From positions 178,763 through 242,762 of the forward strand of contig CALCLY010000017.1 of assembly GCA_937966555.1 (NCBI GenBank): a stretch of 64,000 nucleotides of DNA, written 5' to 3'. Below the pieces are notes generated by a model that was not told the origin of the DNA, made no database searches, and saw nothing but the letters and a program-made list of their open reading frames with translations. Made by a program: the position numbers and the translations under genes. The DNA is from CALCLY01 sp900552775. GTDB taxonomy: Bacteria > Bacillota > Clostridia > UMGS1883 > UMGS1540. Shown here piece after piece: positions 16,403-23,705 of this stretch. The first letter of the stretch is position 1. The number at the start of each line of letters is the position of its first letter.

Positions 16403-17611
16403 TTACTCTGCTGCTTTAAAATTATATATAGGCTTGATATGTGCTATTATTTCTGCTGTAGGTTCTATATTTGCAACAATCTCATCCATATTCTTGTATG
16501 CCATAGGCGACTCATCAAGGGTGGAAGTATTTACACAAGTTGTATAGATGCCTGCCATTTCCTTTTGATATTCTTCCATGGTGAGCCTTTCAAATGCCGC
16601 TGAACGAGACATAATTCTACCTGCACCGTGGGGAGCAGAATAGTTCCAATCGGGATTTCCCTTACCAATACAGATTAAACTTCCGTCACGCATATTAATA
16701 GGGATAAGCAGTTTCTCTCCTTGCTTTGCAGAAACAGAACCCTTACGAAGAATCTTCTCATCAACATCAATGTAATTGTGTATTGTCTGGAAAGATTCTA
16801 AGCCAACAAGACCTGTTTTCTCGAGCAAAACTTCCGCCATTTTTTCACGATTTCTCTTTGCGAATTGCTGACAGATATTTATATCATGAAGATAGTCTTC
16901 CATAAAAGTTCCATAGAGGAAACAAAGCTCACGGGGCATAGAAGGAGCTTTTGCTTCAAATTCCTTTTCTAATGCCTTAAGTGTTGTCTGAATTTCACTT
17001 CTGCGACCTTGTTCCTTATATGTGCGAATTATTTCATCTCTTTGCTTATAATATTCCTCTTTACCAAGATTTAAGTCAACCGCTATCTTCTGATAAAATT
17101 CAGCAACCTGAGTTCCAAGGTTACGGCTACCGGAATGGATAACAATATACTTATTGCCATTTTCGTCAACATCAATTTCAATAAAGTGATTACCTCCACC
17201 AAGAGTACCTAAACTTCTTTCAAGTCTCTTGGTATCCTTAAGGTTTCTATAACACTTAAGAACACTTAAATCAAATCTTTCCTGTCTGCCTTCCCAGACA
17301 TTTCTCCCACAGGGAATGAAGTGTGCCGCCTCATCAAACTTTTCAAAGTCAATATCAACCTTTCCTAAAGCGACTGTGTACATACCACACCCAATGTCTA
17401 CACCAACCATATTGGGAACAACCTTATCTATAATTGTCATTGTAGTTCCGATTGTACAACCCTTACCTGCGTGTACATCGGGCATAATACGAATCTTCGA
17501 CTCCTTAAAGGCATCCTCATTACACACAGACTGAATCTGTGCATATGCAGTATCCTCAAGAGTGTCTGTATAACAAATGGCAGTATTAAACCTGCCTTGT
17601 ATCTCTATCAT
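16403..17611 (-). CDS. rtcB: RtcB-type 3'-phosphate RNA ligase
   Basis: Protein of 402 aa. Start at 17611 (MIEIQGRF), 6-9 nt after GAGAGG; an ATG three codons upstream abuts the ribosome site. It joins RNA 2',3'-cyclic phosphate or 3'-phosphate ends to 5'-OH ends using GTP and Mn. Landmarks: IRIMPDVHAGKGCTIG, the metal-binding Cys in GVDIGCGMYT, LGTLGGGNHFIEID, VIHSGSRNLG, and the guanylylated His in SAPHGAGRIMSRS. All are intact, so an active enzyme is expected. No archease gene is seen. It follows the DUF2828/Ro-like gene by 57 nt and shares the transcript that begins with the small-RNA array. Confidence 0.95.
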   Translation of the reverse strand: MIEIQGRFNTAICYTDTLEDTAYAQIQSVCNEDAFKESKIRIMPDVHAGKGCTIGTTMTIIDKVVPNMVGVDIGCGMYTVALGKVDIDFEKFDEAAHFIPCGRNVWEGRQERFDLSVLKCYRNLKDTKRLERSLGTLGGGNHFIEIDVDENGNKYIVIHSGSRNLGTQVAEFYQKIAVDLNLGKEEYYKQRDEIIRTYKEQGRRSEIQTTLKALEKEFEAKAPSMPRELCFLYGTFMEDYLHDINICQQFAKRNREKMAEVLLEKTGLVGLESFQTIHNYIDVDEKILRKGSVSAKQGEKLLIPINMRDGSLICIGKGNPDWNYSAPHGAGRIMSRSAAFERLTMEEYQKEMAGIYTTCVNTSTLDESPMAYKNMDEIVANIEPTAEIIAHIKPIYNFKAAE

Positions 17612-17668
17612 TTCTATCATCCTCTCTAAAAAATACAGGGAGCAAAGCTATGCCTTCCCCCCTTAAAC

Positions 17669-19135
17669 TTACACTGCTATTTTTTTATACCTTTCGCTCA
17701 TCAGAACTTCCATCATGAACTCATATGGAGCCCTGTCTGACAAACTTCCATCAGCCATCATTGAGAAGAGTCTCGGTGTGCATCCGGACACCAAAAGTAC
17801 ACCTTGCTCATTTTTGGTTACCGGTTGTTGTCTGTTTCGGCTTGAAACATTCCAGAAAACAACCTCAGGAAGTTTATAGCCAGCATCCTCAAACAATTTC
17901 TTCGCATATTCGAAGTTTGTAAGATTAGCATCATCTGCACAATAATCAAATTCCATATCAGATATAATATACAATCTCTTTGGAAGTTCTGCCTGAGGAA
18001 CATTTTTCTTTTTAGCTGCATTTAAAACAAGTTCAAAAACCTTTTGAATATTAGTATTTGCAACCTCATCATAATCGTGACAGTATCTGACTTTGTCTAA
18101 GATATCGTCACCTTTAATTTCAACAAGCTGCGGGGTCTCTGAAAAAGTGATGAAGTGATTTTTAAATGCACCCTTGTTTCTCTCAGCAAAGTAAATTCCG
18201 AGAGACAGTGCAACCGTTGCCGGAATCGGATCGGTCCCTCCGTACATAGAACCCGAACCATCGATTACTGCTAGTGCATTTTCATCATTAGTAAAGTCTT
18301 CCAAGGCATTCCATGTCGTATTGATAGAATTTCTTTCCTCGTCGCTTACATTCCTTTTGAAAAAGGGGGTAATTATTTCATAAGGTGTAAGTACTTTGCT
18401 ATTAAGTTTGACTTCGCCGCAGCTAGCCTTATTCAAGAACTCGTTATATCTTTCACCATCATTTCTGATAAAAGCGTTACGATACTTAAACATTGCCTTA
18501 GAAGGCTGTTTTTCGTAATCGAAGGTATAATCTTTTTCTCGAAGATTATTTTCGATTATACGAATATGTGCACGAAGTCTTACAAGCAATTTTCTATATG
18601 CTGCGTCATCAAGTTGTAAGAAACGCGCCACCTTTTTTGCAAGCCTTTTAGTTTCAGCGTTAGATGCATTTACAGACGGGAGCCATTTGGCAAGCAACGA
18701 TACATCACCGCCGTTTTCCATTCCTTCAAGGTCGCTATAAAGCTGTGTTTTTATGTACTCCAGCATATCCTTTTCAAGTGGTGTACCGAACAAAATCATA
18801 AGGTCGTCAAAACGCCCATATTCAGCTATGTAGTGAAGATTTTTACGAAGACTTTCCTTTTTATTGCAGGAGAGCCATTTGAGAATTGTTCTGAACACTC
18901 TGCGTTCACCAAGACCTCCTCTTATATCACGTGCGAAAAACAGGAGTTTCATAGCAACATCCTTGTTTTCAGTATATGCACGCATAAAACGCGATACAAT
19001 TTCTTCTTCACTTTCCCGACGAAGTGCACCAACTGTCGCAAATAAATCAAGACAGTCGGATAGTGTTGAACTATAAGTTGCCGCACCATTTTCGGTAAAA
19101 GTTTTGTTTGATTCCTGTTTCAAATATTGTAACAT
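17669..19135 (-). CDS. DUF2828 / TROVE-vWA, Ro60-like RNA-binding protein
   Basis: Protein of 488 aa. The start at MLQYLKQES (19135) is 8 nt after AAAGGAG. The N-terminal ~280 residues are an all-helical HEAT-like ring, with KLLFFARDIRGGLGERRVFR, the hallmark of DUF2828, and LLAKWLPSVNASN. The C-terminal ~190 residues form a vWA domain with an intact MIDAS (AVIDGSGSMYGG, DxSxS) and LYIISDMEFDYC. Ro60/TROVE proteins bind misfolded and Y RNAs. Upstream on the same transcript are nine structured small RNAs; downstream is rtcB. In other bacteria Ro, Y RNA and RtcB genes are also linked, so this protein is expected to hold the array RNAs or damaged tRNAs for repair. DUF2828 membership is firm, TROVE equivalence less so. 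Confidence 0.85.
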   Translation of the reverse strand: MLQYLKQESNKTFTENGAATYSSTLSDCLDLFATVGALRRESEEEIVSRFMRAYTENKDVAMKLLFFARDIRGGLGERRVFRTILKWLSCNKKESLRKNLHYIAEYGRFDDLMILFGTPLEKDMLEYIKTQLYSDLEGMENGGDVSLLAKWLPSVNASNAETKRLAKKVARFLQLDDAAYRKLLVRLRAHIRIIENNLREKDYTFDYEKQPSKAMFKYRNAFIRNDGERYNEFLNKASCGEVKLNSKVLTPYEIITPFFKRNVSDEERNSINTTWNALEDFTNDENALAVIDGSGSMYGGTDPIPATVALSLGIYFAERNKGAFKNHFITFSETPQLVEIKGDDILDKVRYCHDYDEVANTNIQKVFELVLNAAKKKNVPQAELPKRLYIISDMEFDYCADDANLTNFEYAKKLFEDAGYKLPEVVFWNVSSRNRQQPVTKNEQGVLLVSGCTPRLFSMMADGSLSDRAPYEFMMEVLMSERYKKIAV

Positions 19136-19172
19136 GAAACTCACTCCTTTTCATAATTAATAAACAAAATTC

Positions 19173-19267
19173 CAAGGCACAATTGACACCAGGAAAAGTC
19201 CCGATAGAGAGTATTTTCAGTACCCTGCTGTTAAGAGCTAATCTTAAAAATTGCTGTTCGTGCCTTT
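19173..19267 (-). ncRNA. Array unit 9 (95 nt), GAA anticodon-like loop
   Basis: Terminal stem AAGGCAC/GTGCCTT, box ACAGCAA. The interior arm GGGTA-CTGAAAA-TACTC is a 5-bp, 7-nt anticodon-type hairpin with U33, anticodon GAA (as in tRNA-Phe) and A37. It ends 38 nt before the start of the Ro-like gene. Confidence 0.7.
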
Positions 19268-19278
19268 TGTAATGTTTA

Positions 19279-19349
19279 CACCCGGGTGGGAGTCGAACCC
19301 ACCGTCACGGGGATTTCTAGGTCCCCACTCAGCCGCTGAGCTACGGGTG
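19279..19349 (-). tRNA. Atypical tRNA between array units 8 and 9
   Basis: A near-canonical cloverleaf on the minus strand: CACCCG then TA, D-arm GCTC-AGCGGCT-GAGT, anticodon stem GGGGA/TCCCC, 5-nt variable loop GTGAC, T-arm GGTGGG-TTCGACT-CCCACC, then CGGGTG. The acceptor/T stems partition as 6+6 bp instead of 7+5. The anticodon loop is 8 nt (CCTAGAAA); placing U33 normally gives AGA, while a shifted reading gives CUA. No CCA is encoded. It lacks the CAGCA box of the nine other units, so it may be a real but degenerate tRNA or another decoy. Amino-acid identity is not assigned. Confidence 0.65.
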
Positions 19350-19355
19350 ATATAA

Positions 19356-19433
19356 CAAGGCGCAAAAACATTGATAGAGTTCAGAATGTTTCCTAGCTCA
19401 TTCAGTCATCCTTGAATTGCTGTATGCGCCTTT
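19356..19433 (-). ncRNA. Array unit 8 (78 nt)
   Basis: Terminal stem AAGGCGCA/TGCGCCTT (as in unit 1), box ACAGCAA. Interior stem GAATG/CATTC closes a 10-nt loop AGCTAGGAAA. Confidence 0.68.
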
Positions 19434-19434
19434 T

Positions 19435-19520
19435 CAAGGTGCTATGTCGGGATGCGCCCGAACATATTTTTATTTAAGAGGATTTCGCCTCGGAGCAGAA
19501 AGACTGCTGTAAGCACCTTT
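19435..19520 (-). ncRNA. Array unit 7 (86 nt)
   Basis: Terminal stem AAGGTGCT/AGCACCTT, box ACAGCAG. The interior has GAGG-CGAAAT-CCTC and a strong hairpin GTTCGGG-CGCA-TCCCGAC just before the 3' stem, at the T-arm position. Confidence 0.68.
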
Positions 19521-19554
19521 TTATCACAACATCTTTCGATGTTAAGATTCAAAA

Positions 19555-19653
19555 CAAGACACCGCAGAGGAACATTATAGTCTAAAGACTTTTTGCCTCA
19601 TGTCAACACTTTAAAATCTGTTTCAATGAAAAATTGTTGCTGCAGGTGTCTTT
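19555..19653 (-). ncRNA. Array unit 6 (99 nt)
   Basis: Terminal stem AAGACACC/GGTGTCTT, the same as unit 4, with box GCAGCAA. The interior shows AGTC-TTTA-GACT and a longer GAGG/CCTC pairing. An extra small hairpin AACATC-GAAA-GATGTT lies in the spacer to unit 7 (about 19529-19544). Confidence 0.66.
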
Positions 19654-19657
19654 ATTG

Positions 19658-19765
19658 CAAGATGCGTGTATACCGTACAGAGAATTTCACTCTGCGACCC
19701 CCTGTCTATGAAACAGGTGCACCTATTGGTGTCAACGATAGATTCTTTTTGCTGATAGCATCTTT
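19658..19765 (-). ncRNA. Array unit 5 (108 nt), CAU anticodon-like loop
   Basis: Terminal stem AAGATGC/GCATCTT, box TCAGCAA. Interior: CACC-AATA-GGTG hairpin, anticodon-like arm CCTGT-TTCATAG-ACAGG (CAU), then T-arm-like CAGAG-TGAAATT-CTCTG before the 3' stem, in tRNA order. Confidence 0.73.
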
Positions 19766-19831
19766 ATATAACACTCATATTTTCTTAGTAGGCTCTAATT
19801 GCCGTTGGGGAAATGCAAGTTGTTATCGCTT

Positions 19832-19934
19832 CAAGACACCATCGGGATTCGAACCCATAAAATCGAATCATCGACGCTTTTTAGAAAAGCGGTCGTTCTG
19901 TGATTTATACCAATATATTGCTGTCGGTGTCTTT
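19832..19934 (-). ncRNA. Array unit 4 (103 nt), CUA anticodon-like loop and T-arm
   Basis: Terminal stem AAGACACC/GGTGTCTT, box ACAGCAA. Anticodon-like arm CGCTT-TTCTAAA-AAGCG (19875-19891) has U33, anticodon CUA (complement of UAG) and A37. A T-arm-like GGGTTCGAATCCC follows, so this unit is the most tRNA-like of the nine. Confidence 0.75.
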
Positions 19935-19940
19935 AGGTTA

Positions 19941-20013
19941 CAAGACTCTTTTTACATCATCAGATAAAACCAGTTATCTGTCAAATATGTAATAAATAGC
20001 TGTGAGAGTCTTT
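19941..20013 (-). ncRNA. Array unit 3 (73 nt)
   Basis: Terminal stem AAGACTCT/AGAGTCTT, box ACAGCT. The interior is one extended hairpin (TTACAT...ATGTAA enclosing CAGATAA/TTATCTG). A further hairpin in the spacer to unit 2 (about 20017-20051, TCATG/CATGA with GC-rich base) may be another diverged unit. Confidence 0.68.
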
Positions 20014-20058
20014 TATGCCGACGCCTTCATGAACACAACATGAGCGGCGACATTTTTT

Positions 20059-20127
20059 CAAGGCACATTTGTCTAGCTATACCAAGATTAAAAGTCTTGT
20101 TGCTTGCACATTGCTGTGTGTGCCTTT
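20059..20127 (-). ncRNA. Array unit 2 (69 nt), UUU anticodon-like loop
   Basis: Terminal stem AAGGCACA/TGTGCCTT, box ACAGCAA. The interior hairpin CAAGA-CTTTTAA-TCTTG is a perfect 5-bp, 7-nt tRNA-type anticodon arm with U33, anticodon UUU and A37. Confidence 0.72.
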
Positions 20128-20152
20128 GTCAGTCATATAATAGCGACTGTCT

Positions 20153-20216
20153 CAAGGCGCATAAGTTTTATCGTGGTTTTGAAGACCTGACTTCGAGGGT
20201 TGCTGTCTGCGCCTTT
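20153..20216 (-). ncRNA. Array unit 1 (64 nt)
   Basis: Terminal stem AAGGCGCA/TGCGCCTT, box ACAGCAA right after it. The interior has CTTCAAA flanked by GGT/ACC, a weak anticodon-like loop (would read UCA). First unit downstream of the promoter. Confidence 0.7.
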
Positions 20217-20225
20217 CTTGATTTC

Positions 20226-20259
20226 ATTTTAGCACCAAATTTTTCCTTTATCACGGAAA
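20226..20259 (-). promoter_or_regulatory. Promoter of the small-RNA array/DUF2828/rtcB operon
   Basis: Minus strand: extended -10 TGCTAAAAT (TAAAAT at 20226-20231) lies 9 nt before the first array unit. The -35 position (17-nt spacer) falls inside an imperfect palindrome TTTCCGTGATAAAGGAAA (20242-20259), which matches the retron operator in 12 of 18 positions. Confidence 0.6.
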
Positions 20260-20290
20260 AAAAGCTGCGAACTTACAAAAGCTCGCAACT
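20257..20290 (-). terminator. Terminator of the WYL/Thg1 operon
   Basis: Minus strand: AGTTGCGAGC-TTTTGTAA-GTTCGCAGCT, a 10-bp stem including G-U pairs, then seven T. It overlaps the last codons of the WYL gene, insulating the RNA array from upstream transcription. A T-run on the other side makes it potentially bidirectional. Confidence 0.75.
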
Positions 20291-21181
20291 TTTTTGACTT
20301 TTTAGTTTATTTATTATAAGCTGTTTGAAGTTTTCCGAACCAAGAACTTCAACAGTTGGCCCAAAGGATAAAACACGTATTACCATTTCCGGTTCATCAT
20401 CACGATTAAACTTAATATGTAACAGGTAATGGTCATCAACTTTTTCAGTTCTTTTTTCAAAGTGAGCAAAGTGCATCAGACTACGTTCAAGAGTATTTCT
20501 TTCTTCACTTACTTTTAAGGTTATTGTCTCATATTTTGCCTCATCAGGAGTTGATACCAAAGTAGTATCTCCGCTATATATTTTACATTTTGTAATCCTT
20601 GCCAAATTTACCGTTTTTATAAAACGACAACCACTTGTAACAAGTCTGAACTTATCATCCTTTTCGGAATATTCAATTTTTTCTGGAACACATCTTGAAT
20701 AAACCGTATTACCTTTGCGGTTTACCATTTCAATTTTGATGTTTTGCTTGGTTTTCATTGCCGTGAGAATTGTTCTGAATCGCTCTATGTATTTCTCATC
20801 TTCATATGGATCTCCGTCGCCATATTTATCATAGATATAATAATCGTCCGGAGTGAATAGTGGTTCTACGTCATCAAGACCTTCAAATCCCACATCGAAA
20901 AGTTTTATTCTTGGGTCAAGGGATATTGCCTTAAGCCATTGTTTTTGCATAAGTGTTAGTGGCATTGTAGGTATATGATTTAGCGGTGTAGTGAAATCTG
21001 AATTAACAAGCTGCCACTTTTCGCTTTTCAACGATGGGAGAATAGAAAACATACTTTCTCCAAAAGCATTTTCTTCAACTATTTTATCAAGTCTTTTTTC
21101 GTCTGTCTCACCATTTATTATAGCTGAAATAATTTTTGCTACGGCATTATAGTAAGCAGAATATATTTCATTAAAAATCAT
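20273..21181 (-). CDS. WYL-domain regulator (302 aa)
   Basis: Start after GGAGGTGGGAGT; ATGA overlap with the preceding WYL gene implies coupling. The N-terminal ~120 residues are helical. The WYL core is around residues 155-210: QNIKIEMVNRKGNTVYSR, then EKIEYSEKDDKFRLVTSG and FIKTVNLARITKCKIYSGD, where the nucleic-acid/ligand-binding W-Y-L triad is degenerate. A WCX-type C-terminal domain follows (VDDHYLLHIKFNRDDEPEM, VLSFGPTVEVLGSENFKQL). WYL proteins sense nucleic acids or nucleotides and control defence and repair genes. Lacking an evident N-terminal HTH, it likely works in complex with the 424-aa WYL partner. Confidence 0.8.
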   Translation of the reverse strand: MIFNEIYSAYYNAVAKIISAIINGETDEKRLDKIVEENAFGESMFSILPSLKSEKWQLVNSDFTTPLNHIPTMPLTLMQKQWLKAISLDPRIKLFDVGFEGLDDVEPLFTPDDYYIYDKYGDGDPYEDEKYIERFRTILTAMKTKQNIKIEMVNRKGNTVYSRCVPEKIEYSEKDDKFRLVTSGCRFIKTVNLARITKCKIYSGDTTLVSTPDEAKYETITLKVSEERNTLERSLMHFAHFEKRTEKVDDHYLLHIKFNRDDEPEMVIRVLSFGPTVEVLGSENFKQLIINKLKSQKSCELL

Positions 21182-22431
21182 ACTCCCACCTCCTCAATGC
21201 CATACATACGATACATTTTCTTTATATCGTCTTTAAATTGCTTTTCAAGAGCCTTATTTGAGAAATTAAGCTCGGTGATTCTACAGATAAATGTGCGTAT
21301 CCAAGGAATCATTTCACTTGTATCATAAACATCTGCAACAAAGCGATATGTATTATCGTCAATTTTCTCAACCTGTCCGCAACGTTTTTCACGTAGCAGT
21401 CGTCTATAGATATGGCCTTCCTCGTTGGTTGCTTTCACCGTGAAATCAACATGCTCAAGTTTTTCTTCACCATATCGATTACGTTTTGCCGTAACACCCC
21501 ACATCTTTGATTGCATTTCATCGAGTTCGGAACGTAGTTCATCAAATCTTGGTGTTGGCTCTTCGATTTTAACATCAGATAAATAATCAACCCTAAATGA
21601 TTTAATTGCATTAAAATCCGGTTGATATGCAAGAAGATGCTGTCTGCCATTTTGAACACTTATAAAAATGCGAAGAGGGATGATTCTGTTTTCTCTCACT
21701 TCGTTTGACCTTCTGCTAAGATTCTTCACAGTAACAGAGCTTTTTTCACGCATAGCTTTAAATAACATAGAAAGTACATCGCTATCCATAGCAGAAGTAA
21801 TGTAATGGTGCTTAAAGTTAAAGCTATCTCGTTTGGAGTCTTGCTTATCAAGTAAAAATGAACCTATAACACCGCAGAGCGCAACCTCGGAGTAGAAATT
21901 AAGCACATCTGTAATATCAGGAAGAGATATGTCATCAGCTCTTCGATACATCATCTTTCGGCCATCTTTTTCCGATACGATAATCCCTAGCTGAGTATAT
22001 TCCTTAAGTTTCTTTCTAATAGTGGATTCATCAAACATCATCGGATTTTCAAATCCTGATAAATATTCATCCATTTCATCAAGTATTTCCGGCAGCGAAA
22101 GAACAACCTCCGGTGAGTGAAGAATATCAAACAAAATAAAGTGAAGAGTTATATCACCATCAGTGAAACTCTTTGCTTTAAGTGCTTTATAAAAAGGATT
22201 ATGCTGTGATACACGACTGTCAATAGAAATGAACACATTCTTGCCTTCAGGAGTACGGACAAAGCTCATATGGTCGCCAAGCCAGCTTTCCATTCTACGA
22301 CGTTCATCGTCATAGGAGCGAGCACTTTTCTTGTCATACTCTTCACGACTTTTAAAACCATAAACATAGAACTCACACATATAACTACGTACTCTCTCAA
22401 AGTTCTTTATAAGTTCGCTATATGATGACAT
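21178..22431 (-). CDS. WYL-domain regulator (417 aa)
   Basis: Start at MSSYSELIKNF (22431) after GGAGGTGAG. The N-terminus (YVYGFKSREEYDKKSARSYD, ERRRMESWLG, then FDESTIRKKLKEYTQLG) resembles a winged-helix regulator. The WYL domain is at residues ~225-300 (SSVTVKNLSRRSNEVRENR, IIPLRIFISVQNGRQHLLAY, KSFRVDYLSDVKIEE: I-P-L-R, Y/L and FRVDYLS are the family landmarks). The C-terminal WCX-like part ends with IRTFICRITELNFSN. It forms a pair with the next WYL gene, as WYL regulators often act as heterodimers. A third WYL protein is encoded two genes upstream. Confidence 0.85.
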   Translation of the reverse strand: MSSYSELIKNFERVRSYMCEFYVYGFKSREEYDKKSARSYDDERRRMESWLGDHMSFVRTPEGKNVFISIDSRVSQHNPFYKALKAKSFTDGDITLHFILFDILHSPEVVLSLPEILDEMDEYLSGFENPMMFDESTIRKKLKEYTQLGIIVSEKDGRKMMYRRADDISLPDITDVLNFYSEVALCGVIGSFLLDKQDSKRDSFNFKHHYITSAMDSDVLSMLFKAMREKSSVTVKNLSRRSNEVRENRIIPLRIFISVQNGRQHLLAYQPDFNAIKSFRVDYLSDVKIEEPTPRFDELRSELDEMQSKMWGVTAKRNRYGEEKLEHVDFTVKATNEEGHIYRRLLREKRCGQVEKIDDNTYRFVADVYDTSEMIPWIRTFICRITELNFSNKALEKQFKDDIKKMYRMYGIEEVGV

Positions 22432-22463
22432 AAATCTCACCTCCAAAAACATTAATTAATGCC

Positions 22464-23204
22464 TTATTTTTTATCTTCACCTAAAAGCTTTTCTATCAAA
22501 CTTCCGTATTTTTCGCCAAGTTCTAAATTCATATCTACTTTAAGGTCTCTTCTTATGGCTTTTTCTTCAATATTCTTAATCGGGTTGTATCCTGCTTTTT
22601 CAATTTCGCCCCAATATATGCCTACACCTCTTTTTTGCCACAAGGGTAATTTATCAAAATTAATACCTCTTGAGAAAAGCAATTCGTTTTTATAAGATAC
22701 CGACTTGCCTTCCAAAAGCGATGTGGCTTCTTCTATACGTTTGCCTTCTTTTCTAAGCATCCAATAGCAGTGTGCATTAAGTGCATTTCTATGTGCATCC
22801 TCTTGTCTCCATAAGAAATAATCTTTTACCAATTCAATGTTAGGCAATGGAGCAATTCTGCAATCAAAGGAAACCAGTTGTCCTAATTCCAAAGAAAAAG
22901 TCGCACTTGCCATTCCTGCAAGAATAGAATTATATTTGCGTACCTTTCTGCCAAAGGTGTTTTCATCCTTGTGAAAAAGAAGCGAAATCTCATCACTTTC
23001 AGTATAACCATATATAACTCTGAAGCCACAGTTCATTAGCTGTTTAACCGTATTAATCATCATATCTCTGAACTTTTCATCAAAGGGTGTTTCAAATTCA
23101 CAAATCTCCTTTGTGAGTCTGGAAAAGTTACGACCATCGAGTCTTGCAACAATATAAAGCTCTTGCAAAACTGTTTGGTCAATAGACTGTTCATATACTC
23201 TCAT
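22464..23204 (-). CDS. Thg1-like protein (tRNA 5'-end / 3'-5' nucleotidyltransferase)
   Basis: Protein of 246 aa as read. Thg1-family enzymes add nucleotides 3'-to-5', repairing truncated tRNA 5' ends or adding G-1. Catalytic landmarks are present: YIVARLDGRNFSRLTKE (metal Asp in DGRNF), VIYGYTESDEISLLF (second Asp, family SDE motif) and NAHCYWMLRKEG. An upstream ATG at 23230, with ribosome site GGAG, encodes MKFDDLDKK then stops in AAAAAATGA; one more A would fuse it to MRVYEQ to give the normal family N-terminus. Thus either the start is at 23204 with no obvious ribosome site, or one A is missing in the assembly. It follows the kinase gene directly. Confidence 0.9.
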   Translation of the reverse strand: MRVYEQSIDQTVLQELYIVARLDGRNFSRLTKEICEFETPFDEKFRDMMINTVKQLMNCGFRVIYGYTESDEISLLFHKDENTFGRKVRKYNSILAGMASATFSLELGQLVSFDCRIAPLPNIELVKDYFLWRQEDAHRNALNAHCYWMLRKEGKRIEEATSLLEGKSVSYKNELLFSRGINFDKLPLWQKRGVGIYWGEIEKAGYNPIKNIEEKAIRRDLKVDMNLELGEKYGSLIEKLLGEDKK

Positions 23205-23232
23205 TTTTTATCTAAATCATCAAATTTCATTT

Positions 23233-23676
23233 TTATCTCCAATCTTCGATAACCATATCCGATCCATTATTTTTTACAAAGTAAAGTTTATCAAAGCCTT
23301 CATCATAGCTTGGTAGTTGAAGTTTGTTTGAAGTTGCTGCTATCGCTTTTGCCGGGATACAAGCTTTTCCAACTCTTTGATTATTTCTTTCTATGCAGTC
23401 TTTGATTTTAGATTCTAAAAAATATCCGATAATTTTATATCCTTCATTTTTCGCCTGAAGAATATATTTTTTTCGTTCTTCTACTGTTGGATTTGTATTA
23501 TCTATAACAATGTTTTTTCCGCATTTAAAACATTCATCAATTGCTAATTGTTCCTGATGTCTTGTTTTCAAAGTATCAAGATTAATTCTACAAAATGACG
23601 ACAAATGTTCTTGACAGAAAGTGCTTTTTCCACTTCCTTGTATTCCAATCATTATTGCCATTGCTTTTTCACACAT
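23233..23676 (-). CDS. Small P-loop kinase, probable polynucleotide 5'-kinase type
   Basis: Protein of 147 aa, start MCEKAM 8 nt after GAGGTG. Walker A is MIGIQGSGKSTFCQEH; a following RINLDTLKTR supplies the phosphate-acceptor side Asp; NIVIDNTNPTVEERKKYI is the Walker B-like DNTN motif shared with the kinase domain of PNKP/T4 polynucleotide kinase; NQRVGKACIP contains the lid Arg. It has no phosphatase domain. In RNA repair it would phosphorylate 5'-OH RNA ends. It is immediately upstream of the Thg1 gene and downstream of a WYL regulator. Confidence 0.82.
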   Translation of the reverse strand: MCEKAMAIMIGIQGSGKSTFCQEHLSSFCRINLDTLKTRHQEQLAIDECFKCGKNIVIDNTNPTVEERKKYILQAKNEGYKIIGYFLESKIKDCIERNNQRVGKACIPAKAIAATSNKLQLPSYDEGFDKLYFVKNNGSDMVIEDWR

Positions 23677-23705
23677 GTGTCATTCACCTCGACTTGACAG
23701 AAACC

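Larger units (their letters stand above)
19173..20216 (-). ncRNA. Array of nine tRNA-like small RNAs plus one atypical tRNA
   Basis: This 1.04-kb stretch has no open frame but ten consecutive RNA units on the minus strand. Nine share one architecture: a 7-8 bp terminal stem starting AAG and ending CTT (then G), immediately followed on its 5' side by N1-3 and CAGCA (or CAGCT), then a unit-specific interior. Interiors differ almost completely, yet several fold a 5-bp stem with a 7-nt anticodon-like loop. Terminal stems differ in sequence between units but stay paired, so pairing is conserved rather than sequence. No 3' CCA is encoded. The array sits between its own promoter and the Ro-like gene. 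Units are listed one by one. Confidence 0.8.

Noticed and set aside
19173..20216. CRISPR array
   Set aside because: Units are evenly arranged but have no identical direct repeat; the conserved parts are paired stems and a 5-nt box, and lengths vary from 64 to 108 nt.
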